Shown here one piece after another: positions 1 through 11,600 of a stretch of DNA of 64,000 bases (positions are counted from its first letter, which is position 1; every line of letters begins with the position of its first letter). The notes under the pieces were generated by a model that did no database searches, was not told where the DNA came from, and saw nothing but the letters and a program-made list of their open reading frames with translations. The position numbers and the translations under genes are program-made. Source of the stretch: Lunularia cruciata (Eukaryota > Streptophyta > Marchantiopsida > Lunulariales > Lunulariaceae); the NCBI GenBank assembly GCA_948567375.1, contig OX419755.1:5399001-5463000 (forward strand), given 5' to 3'.

Positions 1-3000
1 TCCTCCTCACCTGAAATTTAGGCTTTGGAATATCCACCCCACAGCTGTTACTAGAATTCGCTTATTTTATATCATACAAAGAGGACGAAGAGAAGCACCA
101 TAGAAGAAGATCATTGATTAAGGTGCTGAGGCTAAATGAATGTGGTGAAACCCAAAGCATTATTTATACATTTTTCGAGGGGCGTCTGCTTGGGGTGTAC
201 CGTCTATGAATCCCCAGAGGAGATTCTCTTTCACTCGCACAACTGCTCCAGACTTGTAATGCAATGGAGAAGAGGTCAAAACATGATTGACACTCACTGG
301 TCCCGTAGTCCCAAACCCGATTTCGTCCTTGCCTACTCAACAGCAAACATACATGGGCAACGCCCAAAATCGCGAAATGCAGACTTGTAAAGGTTAGACC
401 GAGATCCCGGGGGCTGAACATATCGTCCTTGCGTTAAACCGCGATCACAATAAGGGAACAAGGCAACAATAGATCGAAGTCTCTCGCAGGAAGTTAGTCG
501 GTTGGTTGTTCTTTACATAGGCCAGCAGCTAATGTGCTGCACCAGGAGTAGCAGCAGCAACACGTACCTAATATCTATCTGGTCTGCCAGCGTCTGGTCG
601 ACAGACAGAACGGAAAGGAAACGAAAGGACGGACGGACGGACGGACGGCTGCCGGCATTGCTCAATTGCGGGTTCTCTCCCTGTGGGAAGGAACGAACGA
701 AACGAACGGCAGCGAGCGGCAACCAACAACGACACCAACCGACGGGTCTATTGTCGCTGGCGTCGTCGAGCCGAGTCACCTCGGCCCAGGACGAAGTGCG
801 TCAGCATTGTTCAGAAAGAGAAAGACGCAGAAGAAGAAGAGATGGCGGAGGAAGCGTGGTGGTCATGATGGATGAAATCAATCGCACACCACTCCACCCC
901 ACCGCGCCGTATACTCTGCAGTCGTCGGAAGCGGAGGAAAGGATCAAGGCGCAAATATGGTGCTGCGAAGATACCACTGTAGGAGTGTACTGTACTGTGC
1001 GTGCCTGCTTTGCCTAATAGGAAGGGGAGAGCAGGGAATGGGGAAAATGACAAGTGTGAAACGAAAGACTTCCTTTTACGGTTTACTAGAGAGATTCTCC
1101 AAGGATGGTGCTACTTTCATTGAGGGAAGTTCACGCCTCTGTGACTATGACTGTGCACTACTTTTGAATGCCGAGGGGAGTGATAGATGAATGCATTGGA
1201 ATGGAATGTTTGGGACGAGGAGAAGGAGGGGGGTTCAAGCATTTGCTCTCCAAGAAGTGGGGGGAGGGGTTTGCAGCAGTGCAGAGAGAAGAGGTCGACA
1301 AAAGAATCGATGGATGAAAATGAACACCTCCCCGCATGCTCCGCCGTGCTGGTTGACTCGTTCGGTTACTGTATGATGTGTGTGGGGTGTGTGTATTTAC
1401 GATCGTAGCTCAGGTTTCCCTTCTTCCTTTTCTTCCCTTCGCCTCCCTTCGCCTCCTCATGTTACAATACATCCTCTCACGACATGCTCGGGTGAATTTA
1501 ATGATGGCATTTCCGGGACATGCCCTATGATTGTTCCCCTGCCTCCTGAATAAACAATTAGTAAGAATCTTGGACTTTGTAAACTTTTGTATTCATCGGG
1601 CAGGTCTTCGTAGTTCTGACTTGAGAAGGAGCATTTCCTTTCCATGCTGGGTGGACTGGGCAAAGAAAAGAACAAGGCAGCCGGGATCGAAAGGACAATC
1701 ACAACTTGCTTCTCCCTCCCTCCCCAAGCCCATCATCTTCCAGTACAACTTCCTCGTCTGCTCTGCTGCCCCTACTGCCACTATTAGGTTAATATGCATA
1801 ATTCCGAATTGCAGCAATCTAGGATCTTGAATATTGGGACAGTCCTGGCCTATGATTGCCGAAGGAGCATGTAAGTGGAAGCAGGACTAAAGAACACCGC
1901 AATGAGCGAATGAGCGGAAGATGCTCTTCTTCCACTCATAGATTCAGTCAGGAAGGAAAGAACGAAGCAGCATCAGCAGCAGCTTTTATTTCCTTCCCTT
2001 CGTGATGCAGCACCAGAACAGACCAGAAGGTTGAAATACAACCACTCATATGGAGGGGCAACTCCCTTATACGAACTCACTTATGAAGTCCTTTCAACCA
2101 CTCCGCGTGTCGTACCGAAGATCTTCTTTTATACAATTTGAAATCGTTAAGCCAAATGCCAATTGACTAAGCGCAAGAAAACCATGTCTGCAACCGCAAC
2201 GAACGGAACCGCATTTTATTGTTGACTATTGCCTAGCCCAATACAACGTGAATATTTGCTCCCAATCCCGACTTTCTTTTGCAATGCTATCACTCTGGAC
2301 GCCTCATGAGTTCCCGTGTGACCACATGGAAATTGTCGATTTGGATGGTTGTTAGGAATCTCGACCCCACCCCTCCCCCATAAACCTCCGAAGCTCTTCC
2401 CTTCATATCGCTGGTTCTTGTACATACCAATTCCTCATCAGGGGGAGGCGAGCGGGGGATCTATGGTGTGTCCATGCAATCGCAAATTTCCAGGTCAGCC
2501 GGCTGCTGACTCGGCGAAAGTGTTTGAGCGCAACATAACGGACGGTAGGCGTGATAGACAGTGAGCGAATTTCTTCAAGCTTCTATACTGAACAGGTCTG
2601 GGCGAATGAGCGCACACTATCTGTCGTCCACGTGCTAGAGAGTACAGTGATCAAATCCCTGTTGTCCTCCAAGCCCCCCGGGTCCCTAATCCGGGGTTGG
2701 CGGTCGCTGCAGTCGTACAGTAGAAGACCAGGGTCGGCTCGGAGGCACTCCTCTGTTCCCCAAGTCTATAACTGCTGTACCCGGTCACTGGCACAAGAAA
2801 CAGCGTCTACGGAGATCTCAATATGAAGAACAAGTCAGCCAGAAATGAAGCGAGGAAGAGTATCTTTCAAGAACGGCGGACGGACGGACGGCGTGACCTC
2901 CTGCCAGTTGAACTCGGAGGCCGCCTGTGCAATCACCATCTGTCTGAGGTAGTTTTACCCGCCCCGACTGCCGACCGACCGAGGAACGAACGATCCCACC

Positions 3001-3239
3001 CAACTGACGGACGGACTCTCGTCCAACGAACGGAAGAAGACGAAGGGTTCTTCGTATTTTGGCGCCAAGTCGTAACGCGGAGGAACGTAGAGAACGCATT
3101 GTCATCATCACCGAAAATCCGTTGTTATGTGGCGCAGAGCTGCCGATTTCCCGTCGTGCCCAGAAAAATATTTCACGGTTCTTATCACAGAAAAATGAAT
3201 AGTCTTCCGATGTCCAGGAAACCAATTTTCTAACCGGGT
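1..3239. other. Intergenic stretch, no supported gene
   Basis: No open frame here shows recognisable protein similarity, a credible splice structure or family motifs. What can be seen is simple-sequence DNA: GGAC tracts near 629-650 and 2876-2893, mixed GAAC/GGAC stretches near 2975-3035, and CT-rich patches near 1415-1460. The open frames around 500-1050 and 2820-3230 lie on these purine-rich tracts and overlap on both strands, so I treat them as chance. Confidence 0.5.
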
Positions 3240-4698
3240 CGGGATGAGCCGAAGACCACGCGCGGATTACCGAGAAGTTTAACTTAGATGAAATCGGGTA
3301 AAACCCTAAAGATTAGAGCCAAAACCCCTGAATTCGGTCAGAGGGTTTCCTTGTTGACCGACAGGAGTTTGTTTACCCCCTCACGGGCTCCAGTAAAGGA
3401 ACGAAGGCAGGAAAGAAACCTTTGGTAAGGGGAAGGGAACGGCAAGAGAAGGGGAGGGGGCGGGGGGCCCACCTAATTCCCGTCGTTTTTCCTGCACTTT
3501 CTCTCTCCCTCAAATACTGCAGCACCCCCGCCACCACCATCGCCCTCTCTCGCTATCTCTCTCTCCTTCTTCTTCATCAGAAGCAGCCCCGTTCCTTGCC
3601 TTGTTCACTCACTACTGCGCTTGGTGGTTGATCTATCCTCTCTACCGAAGAGCTTTCCTTGCCTTCATCACAACAGCAGCCCGCGAGTGCGAGTCAATCC
3701 AACGAACGAGGGGTTGTTGTCGAGCGGGCCTACTCTGTCGATGATCGCAGGTGTTTTCGGTAGAGTAACCCGAAGAACGAACGAGGAGGATTTTTGAACC
3801 TTGGGTTGATTGATTGGAGGTTCTTCATTGATTGATTTTGAGTGCGCCACAAACAGCCCCGTTCGTGACAAGTCGTGTTCGTCGGCGGATTAAGTCTTTG
3901 TTTCATGCTTCTCCTCTCGTCCGCGGGTGGAGTTATCTGAGACCTGATCACGTCCGTCATTGAGGAACCCTTTTCTGGTAAGGGCCTTGCTGATACGAGT
4001 CATTGTACCGGACACATTGGGAGTATGGATATTTAGCGGATTTAAGCGGGATAGGAGAAAATCTTGAAATTTCTGAGATACTTCGGTCGTTGATCTCCAA
4101 TGCGACCGATTTCCGTCGTGTCCGTAGGTCGGGTATTAGTTGCCACCTCTTTTTACATCTCCCTCGCTGCATTAGGAGGCTTAATTCTCCTCCCTGGCTT
4201 TGCACAGCCCCCCTGTTTCCCCCCTCACTCTCCATGGTCTGTACCCCCTACGCCTTAATCATCTTAAGTACACTATTTTCTTTTAATTCAGAGTTTCAGT
4301 CCCGTAACCTTAGTGGCGATGAATTATATCTGATCTCATATCCACTTTGGTCATTCTGTCGAGCCGCGGCGTCATTTTTTAGGTTGGCTAGAATCTCACC
4401 GAATCATTTTCGTTCATAGATTGAACACCTTTTTGGAGTATCTTCGATTAGAAAATCTGTCACCTCTTGCGATCCTTGAAACTGTTTCTATCTCCTGTAC
4501 AACACCATTCATCAGTCCGGTGGGAATGGTTTTAACCCATGATTCGGAAACGTGAAGTGAATATGTGTCATTCACCACGTCCTTCCCTTTCCCTTCCGAA
4601 ATTGGTAGAATCGCTAAGGTTTTTTCGTTTATTCGCATTTCATTGAATATTCCTTATTCATGCTGTGACGTGACCTCGATTTTGATTTGGATGTTCAG
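3240..4698 (+). promoter_or_regulatory. Promoter, 5'UTR and leader intron of the serine-rich-like gene
   Basis: A pyrimidine-rich tract at about 3480-3600 resembles plant 5' leaders. A consensus donor follows CTG at 3977 (GT at 3978-3979) and a consensus acceptor ends at 4698, fifteen bases before the first ATG at 4714. This gives a 5'UTR intron of about 721 bp. No coding frame crosses it. The transcription start is not determinable from sequence. The assignment is inference from splice signals and position. Confidence 0.4.
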
Positions 4699-4713
4699 AC
4701 AAGTTTGAGGAGA

Positions 4714-5593
4714 ATGCATGCTTCAAACCTTCTGAAGGCGGTTTTGAAGCCAAGGTCGATTACTTCAAGTTCTTCGGGCCAGTCTTTGAACAGCAGCAAG
4801 GACTCAAAGGCTCGCAGCGGTCCCAGAGCATCCACACCAGAGACGGCTTCAGCGTCTTTGAGCGTGAGCAAGAAGGCCCCCACAAAAATGTCTTGCCTTT
4901 GCGCCCCCACCAACCATGCGGGTTCATTTAGATGCCGCCTTCATCGCGGTAACCAGCAGTCTTGGGGTGGCAAGCCTCTGACGCCTGCTGCTCCTGCTCC
5001 AAAGCCAACTCCTTCTTCTTCTCCCCCAGCAGCAGCAGCAGCCGAAAGCCGTTCGTCGGTGTCCCCTGTCGGTCCCCTCCCCACGGCAGTGGAGAAAAGT
5101 GTGTCGAACCGACTTCTACACCAGGCCCCGCGGCAGCCGTCGAACAATTTTCTTCCGCACCCACACACCCACAGGACTTCTGACGCCAGGCAGAGCAGAT
5201 TAAGAAATGTGTCTGTGGCCACCCAAGTGGAAGCCCCTATTGTCGAGGCGCACGTACCTGTCCCAGCCCCCAAAGAGTACGTCCATTGTCTTACATACAT
5301 AATTTTTTGTCGGTATAAATTCTGTTTGTAATATTGAATTCGAACTTAAACATAGTTCCTCTATCAAGACTTTGATTCGTGTGGGTGACTAATTCGGTTT
5401 TGTTGATGATTACAGAGCACCTGGAACTGTTAGATATCTCAAGTTTACTGGCGGCGTTGGTTGCGGCAGCGCAGCAGTACTCGAGGCCGGAGTAGTAGCC
5501 ATCAGAAAGTTACAAGTCAGCGGCAAGAAGGACGTGATGCTCGATGTTTTTGGCTCCGGTACTGGTCTGAGCAGGGCTGGATTTTCATTATAA
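4714..5593 (+). CDS. Plant serine-rich-like protein with CLCAPTNHAGSFRC signature
   Basis: Two exons, 4714-5276 and 5416-5593, joined across a GT-AG intron, give 246 codons plus stop. Residues 1-50 are serine/lysine-rich. Around residue 60 there is the motif CLCAPTNHAGSFRCRLH, the hallmark of a plant family usually annotated as serine-rich protein-like; its biochemical role is not known to me. A proline/alanine/serine-rich low-complexity stretch follows. Exon 2 adds about 58 residues with a glycine-rich segment (TGGVGCG, VFGSGTG). I chose ATG 4714 because it is the first ATG after the 5'UTR acceptor at 4698; the frame also extends upstream without an ATG. Without splicing the frame ends at about 5331 with an unremarkable tail, so exon 2 is likely but not certain. 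The family call rests on one short motif. Confidence 0.6.
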
Positions 5594-8477
5594 CATTTGA
5601 GTCATGGGATGGCGATTACCCCTTTCATGAATTATTTCTTCCGATGCGGAGTTTGTACAGCTGCTGTTATAGCGCCAATTGAGTTAGGATTTTGAGAACC
5701 CTCTGGGGCGTGTAAAGTGGGACACATAATACTATTTACTGTAGTTAATGTAGAGTAGCCAGTCTGCGAAATCCTGCCACATATCTCGTCCGATCAGTGA
5801 CCTTTGAGTCTGCTCAAGGCCATGGGGTTTGGCTTATTCGAACCAATAAGGGATATGGCCAAAACCTATCATCTCCCAAACAATTTTTTCTCTTATTGCT
5901 TTGGCACTGTCATCCGGTGTCAATCTTGTCCAAAGTAGGACTCTGTAACGTGCCTCGGTAGTTCACTCACTGCCAAAGTATGTTTCGCATCACTGAAAAC
6001 GTAGCACAAAGACACGATCCCTTTGTACGGAAAGATTCACTTATAAAACCAAACTGAAGATAAGAAGAGTTCACATTTTTACCAATTCTACCCGAATCTT
6101 CATACCAAGTGCTCTGCTCTCTACTTGTTTACCTCAATCTTGAGCATCATCCGCATCTTTCGGTATGTTACGGTCATATCAAGTATGTTTTCTGGAATGT
6201 TACGGGTAGATGAGTCTCCAGCTTAGCTCATGCTTTGCTTCAAGTTATCTTAAATCGCCGCCATGTTGTGGTGTGGTTGGTGATTTTAATCAGAATCTCC
6301 TCAAGAGGGGCACAGTGCCGCCAGCTTAGGTCGTGAGTTTTCAGGTGGAGCGGGGCTAAGTGATTCGGAAAAGCCCAACACGTCAAAATATGAGCAAGGA
6401 CCATTACTTAGCAACGTAAGTATATATGCATACAGTCTGCTCTGGATCACTTTTCGAGACTCTCACACGTGCGAAACGTGAAGCATCGACCGTGTCCCAA
6501 GAAATGGGAAGGGTGCAACTGGGCGCACTGTCGCGACATTCTTATTTACATGTAATGCCGTTGTCGATAGTAGAACGCCTCTGCCGATACAGGTGTAGAT
6601 GCATGGCCTTGAGGTCCCCCTAAAGCTTTTCTCAAATTTGCCACTGCAAGCAAATATTGTTTCCACTTGAGGGTAGATGGAGACATGTTGCTCTACTTGC
6701 GATTTGAACGCGTTGACTTCCTTCCTTTGTTGCAGTCCTTACCCCTTTGATGGAAGGCAAGAGACTCCCGATCCTTTCGAGCACTTGACTTCTTCGGGGA
6801 ACTCATTTTACTTACAGATTTGTGATCTTTTGTGGTGTATGTGATGTGTTACTTTCTCAGGTGAAGTATTCGTGGTGACTGCTCTTCCACTGCAATCGTC
6901 CTTGATGACAACGTCCCGTTCAATTCACTCGTTCTGATCTTCCTCGAGGAAGAGAAGCTGTGCGAGTGAATGCGAGAAGGGGACGATCAGAGATTGACTG
7001 CAGATTGGAGATGGAAGGAACCATGTGGATCTTGTACTTGGAGGCAACAGCACTGCTGCGGATTGTAGATACGCGAGACTGAATCTGTGTATTGCGGAGT
7101 TGGAGGAGAGTATAAAGAAACCCCGAACAGGTTTGAAAGATGGGAATCGGAACGGCTGCTGAAGAGAGCAATATCCTCCGATCCTGTCTGTAGATATGTA
7201 GATCTTGAAATCTGAACAATCTGAGTCAATGTATTCTCCCTTGAAAACGCTGGCTGCTGCTCTCAGAAGACCGAATGAAGGAGTAAATGAACTGTACCCT
7301 AGCGAGCTGCTGTTGTAGAGTACCAGGATTTCAACCAGGGCCTGATCAGCAAAAAGGATTTCCAATGAATCCGTTTCCTCACTAAGGTAGTCGTTGAACG
7401 TGTCTTTATTCTCAGGGAACGTTAGTGGATGTCGAGAGGGAAGAAGATTCTGTGTTGAGAACTACCAGTATATTCGTAAAGTTTTGATACCAAATCTCTC
7501 TCCTCTCCCCTTCCGCCCCTCTCGCTCTCTCTCTCTTCTTCTGAGACGACCATGTCGCGCGGTGAAGAAGATGCAGGTACAAATTGAGTAGATTTTCTAC
7601 GTAGGAACGGAAGGAGAGACGCAATCACGTGAAGAGCAGCTGATTTCCAGCGCCGTTGTCCCAGCCGTTTTATTCCCGCTGCACGCGTTCTATTTTTACA
7701 CACACCTGGAATGTTTTTGTCGTCGTTTTGGCTTCTGATGCCCACGCTTTTTTCTTCGCTAAGTTAAAGGATGATTATGAGCTTCATCGTTGTTGTCTCC
7801 TCAGTTTAATATAACCGCAGCATAAATTAAGAGTGAAACGGTGACTATGAACCCGACATCTGGACCTACGGGGAAACCTGAGTGTAAGGCATGCACCTGG
7901 AAGAAGGCGATTCCACCACCTCCCTGGGAAAACCGAAAAAGACGATCGCGCGATGCATGTTCGTGCCCAAGACGTCTTGCTCGAAGGTTTAAAAAAGAAG
8001 TGAGCTCGGAAAATGATTATCTGATGAGTTCAGTCCTTGTCTAAATCTACGTAGTAAAGTGCGGGGAATAAATTGTTAAAGTATGTCGTCACCGAGATGA
8101 CGCGAAGCAATGGCGTCGATAGACCTAATTGTTTAAGGGAGTTTCCCCGATCTATACCGGAAGTCAGAATTGGTCGTATTGAATGTCAATAACGCGTACA
8201 TGGGAGCGGCGTCGAGGAAAAGCTTGTGTCAAGGGTTTGATGAGTAGATAGACTTGTTAGGAATTGAGTAGTAGAGTGGTTAGGAAAGAAGTCAGTAAAG
8301 TCAAGCTGAGACGACGAAGATTTGAGGTTAGAAGAACGACAAAGGAGCATACTAGAAAAGTTCTAAAAGAATGCATACAGGGGTAGTAGTTAGACTGGTT
8401 GATTGAGTGCCGGAGTTACGGCGATGGCGGAGAGAGTGCTGCGCGCGCAGTAAAGGTAAGGTAAGAGAATAGCAGCA
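5594..8477. other. Intergenic stretch, no supported gene
   Basis: I see no conserved domain or credible exon chain here. The longest frames, on the minus strand near 6925-7365 and 7422-7745, overlap frames on the other strand and have no family resemblance. The first few hundred bases probably include the 3'UTR of the upstream gene. A CT-rich patch lies at 7495-7540. Confidence 0.4.
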
Positions 8478-8645
8478 TCAACAGTGGAGAGGTACTGAAG
8501 ACAAGCGGCGTATAGTTGTTGGGAGCTTGTTGTAGTCTCCTGCGATATCGCCGACACTTTGTGGTGATGATGACGGACTAGCAGCGGCCAGTAGCACAGC
8601 AGAAAGAAGTAGGAGTAGAAGAGGAGCTACGGGGGGCTCGCACAT
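8478..8645 (-). CDS. Candidate small secreted peptide ORF (55 codons)
   Basis: On the minus strand an ATG at 8645 opens a 55-codon frame with a textbook signal-peptide profile: a short N-region (MCEPPVAP), an uninterrupted hydrophobic core (LLLLLLSAVLLAAA), then a Ser/Pro-rich segment and a basic tail ending VPLHC. The DNA upstream on this strand (8646-8830) is strongly pyrimidine-rich, like a plant 5' leader. It could be a small secreted peptide or the first exon of a longer gene. No known peptide family is recognised. A Leu-rich stretch can also arise by chance in CT-rich DNA, so confidence is low. Confidence 0.27.
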   Translation of the reverse strand: MCEPPVAPLLLLLLSAVLLAAASPSSSPQSVGDIAGDYNKLPTTIRRLSSVPLHC

Positions 8646-11600
8646 CGTGGCAGAGGAAAGAAAGAAAGAGAAATTCGAAGCGTAAAGCTGGAGAGGCAGC
8701 TGGGGTTAGGGCAGCGATCAGACGAGTGGGGGTTCACGGGAGTAATAGTTCTAGAGGGGAGGGAGGGAGGGCTTTTAGAAAGATAACTTAGGATTGCAGA
8801 GAGAGAGGGCAGGATGTCAGTCAGAATAGGTCAGAAATCGTTGAGAGATTCTCGTGCAACTGCATAACTGGAGCCCTCGAGAAAGGCACAGCTTTATGGC
8901 AAATTCGACAAAGAAGAAACCATGAAAATTCAAAAGGGATGTGACCAAGAATTACTTTCTTCATCATTTAGGGCAATAAAATATACAACCAACCCGCACT
9001 AAAAGTATGTGCAGTATCCACATCTCATTTATTCCCCTGGATCACCATCATCACATCTCAGGCAAGCAAGCGCGCGCCTGCTCTCCGTGGGAGGACGAGA
9101 TCCGTCAGTCTTGACCTCCGTTCTTTCTCTACGCTACGGTGCTCTTTCGTTTATCGGTATATCTCAAATCGACCCCGTTGATGAAATGGACAAATAATAT
9201 GCCAATTACCATGGCCAACCCTCGTTCTGCATTTCTGTTGTCGTTCATGATCTTCTTTCCCGCCTGTTGTTCTGATGATTCTCTCTGCTCGACACATGTA
9301 CCACAAAACCGACTAGAGACCCGTTTGTTCTTTCTCCAACGCCTCTAACGAACTTCAACTTCAAACCAGCTTCCTGGATGAACCAGGTTGATTCTAGATA
9401 ATCTCGCTATTTAATCTAACAGCTGCGGCTTGCCTTTCTCCTCAGAGCAAAAGCACAACGGACGTGATCCGAGAGCTGGGTTCATATCTCATTAGGTTCC
9501 ATATGGTTTCAGGTCTGAGATATGTACAGGAAATGGAAAGAGCACAAAACTAAATTGGTCTCTTCTGACACCAGTAAAAGTGCTGTGACTTGTGTCAGTG
9601 CACAGGGAATGGCGTCGACGATGATGTTCTTGATTAATGCTGGGGTCTGCAAAATTTGCATCATGCTCGTTCGCTTTGACTCTTCCGCGGATCTAGTGCC
9701 GTCGGAAAAGCGATTCTCCAAGTTGTGAATATTTCTAAACCATGGACAGGATCCTCCCGATATGCCCCACCATGTTTCTACGAACTCCTCTGCTGTTCTT
9801 CCTTCCCTCCAATGTCATGAACGGCGTCGGTTCCACCAATAGACGTGGTTACGAACATTTCCTCCCCTACCCTTCCCTGGTCTGGTCAAACAATCATCCT
9901 CAAATCTTATGTGGTGCTCCTGAGCAAGAAGAGACCACGGATCGATAGCTGGCTAGATAGAAAAAGATATTTTCCTCTTCTCCTAGGCACTAGTCACAAA
10001 TCGCTCTTATTTTCTCCTCCTCGCCATAGCTCCTCTTACCCTTGCCAGGTCTTGATTCTCGTGGGTAGGCAGAAGTCATTTCGACCTTTCTTGGCCCTGA
10101 TCACTCTCTTTATGGTACGATACGTGTGGGAAGGAAAGACGGAGAATCCTTGGGCTCCTTGTGTGGGGTACAAGCTCGAAGAGGAAGGGGCCTTACATTG
10201 CTCTTTTTCGAGGAGATATTTACAGTTTTTGTGGTTGGTTCGTCTATGCAGACGTCTTCGCTTTGAAATCACTTTCCCGGTGGGGTCTCCGTCTCTATAG
10301 ACTTGGACTTTTCAAAGAAGGAATTGTGCGATTCATGTCCTTCTCCTGGCCATAGCTGGTACAAGACATGGTTTCGGGAAGAGGTAGGGGGGGGGGGGGG
10401 GAACTTTATTTTACACGAAGAAGAAGTTGGTATTATTGTGGCTGTAGAGTAATCTACTCTCTTTTAAGAAATACGTCTCCTGCACTGATCTTTCCCTCGC
10501 TCTCTTTCCATCCAGAGATTGAACAATTCCATGTGTGAGAAGTTGGGCTCATACATGACAATTGCACAACCTTTTGGTGACCATGCACCTAACATCATCA
10601 CCCTTTCGGACGTTTTGCCTGCCTGGTGTAGATAATGGATTGTCTTATCTCTTTTTGTCTCGCTTTTGGACAGCCTTCAACACAAAAAGCCAACCTTTCC
10701 AACCCTAAAAGACCAAAATGCATGCGAGCGTTTCTCTCTTGGTGTCCAGATAAAATGATATATTCTATCTTTCCTTCATTTCTGTCAGTTATATATATAT
10801 CCCTCATAGGGAAGAAAGAAGAGAAATCGGACGGGTATCCCCAAAAGTATTAGTCTACAACACTATAGCCACTACTTCTCTCACTCTCTTTATAAATTCG
10901 ATGGTGAAATTTATGGCAAATCTCCACTTGCTCTTCTCGCCCTCGCAAGCACGCACCAATTATGAACTATCTCTCCCTTGTACGGCTTGATGGGGTCTTC
11001 CCATCCTTCATTTTTTCTACGCGGTCGTCCTTGCACCTTATGAACTATACAGAAGTATAATCATGATTATACAATACTACTACTACTCTCTCTCTTCCGA
11101 GTGAATCTCCCTAGGGGCTAAGGAACGGAAAAGGTGTGAGATTTTGCCCCACTAGCATTTCTTATCATGAATCCGATGCGCTCAGAGCTGGCTTGGGAAC
11201 CGGAGGATATGTTCAAATCGAGACACACTGTACAAGTACAGCGCAGCTGTCGTGAGGATCCGGAACCAACACCGTGATCTTCTGAACGGACGAGTTCGAA
11301 CTCCGAGACGATGGGTCACTGATCCCCTCTACTATTACTAGTTCACTACTACTACTACCCCTGCTCACCTTTTGGTCTTGATTTCAGTGCCCGTGAATTG
11401 ACTCTCGTTTCCCCCCACCAGCATCTCAACGCTCCCTTTGGTTTGCCACCGCGATTCGAACTTTTCATGGATGCTTTCTTGTCGAGACAATACAACGCTA
11501 TCCTGCAGCAACCGCAGAATCAGACGTGTGAGTGAATTAGTGGATCACTGCCAGTGGGTAAAAGTACGTAGAGATACCCAATGTGGGAACAAGTGATCTG

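Noticed and set aside
6925-7365. 146-codon minus-strand frame
   Set aside because: Overlaps two other minus-strand frames of similar length and has no recognisable motif.
9845-10300. 151-codon plus-strand frame
   Set aside because: No similarity to any family, no compositional coding signal, and it overlaps a minus-strand frame. It is treated as chance.
10387-10401. Run of fifteen G as a regulatory G-quadruplex
   Set aside because: An isolated homopolymer with no gene context. Length is also unreliable in sequencing.
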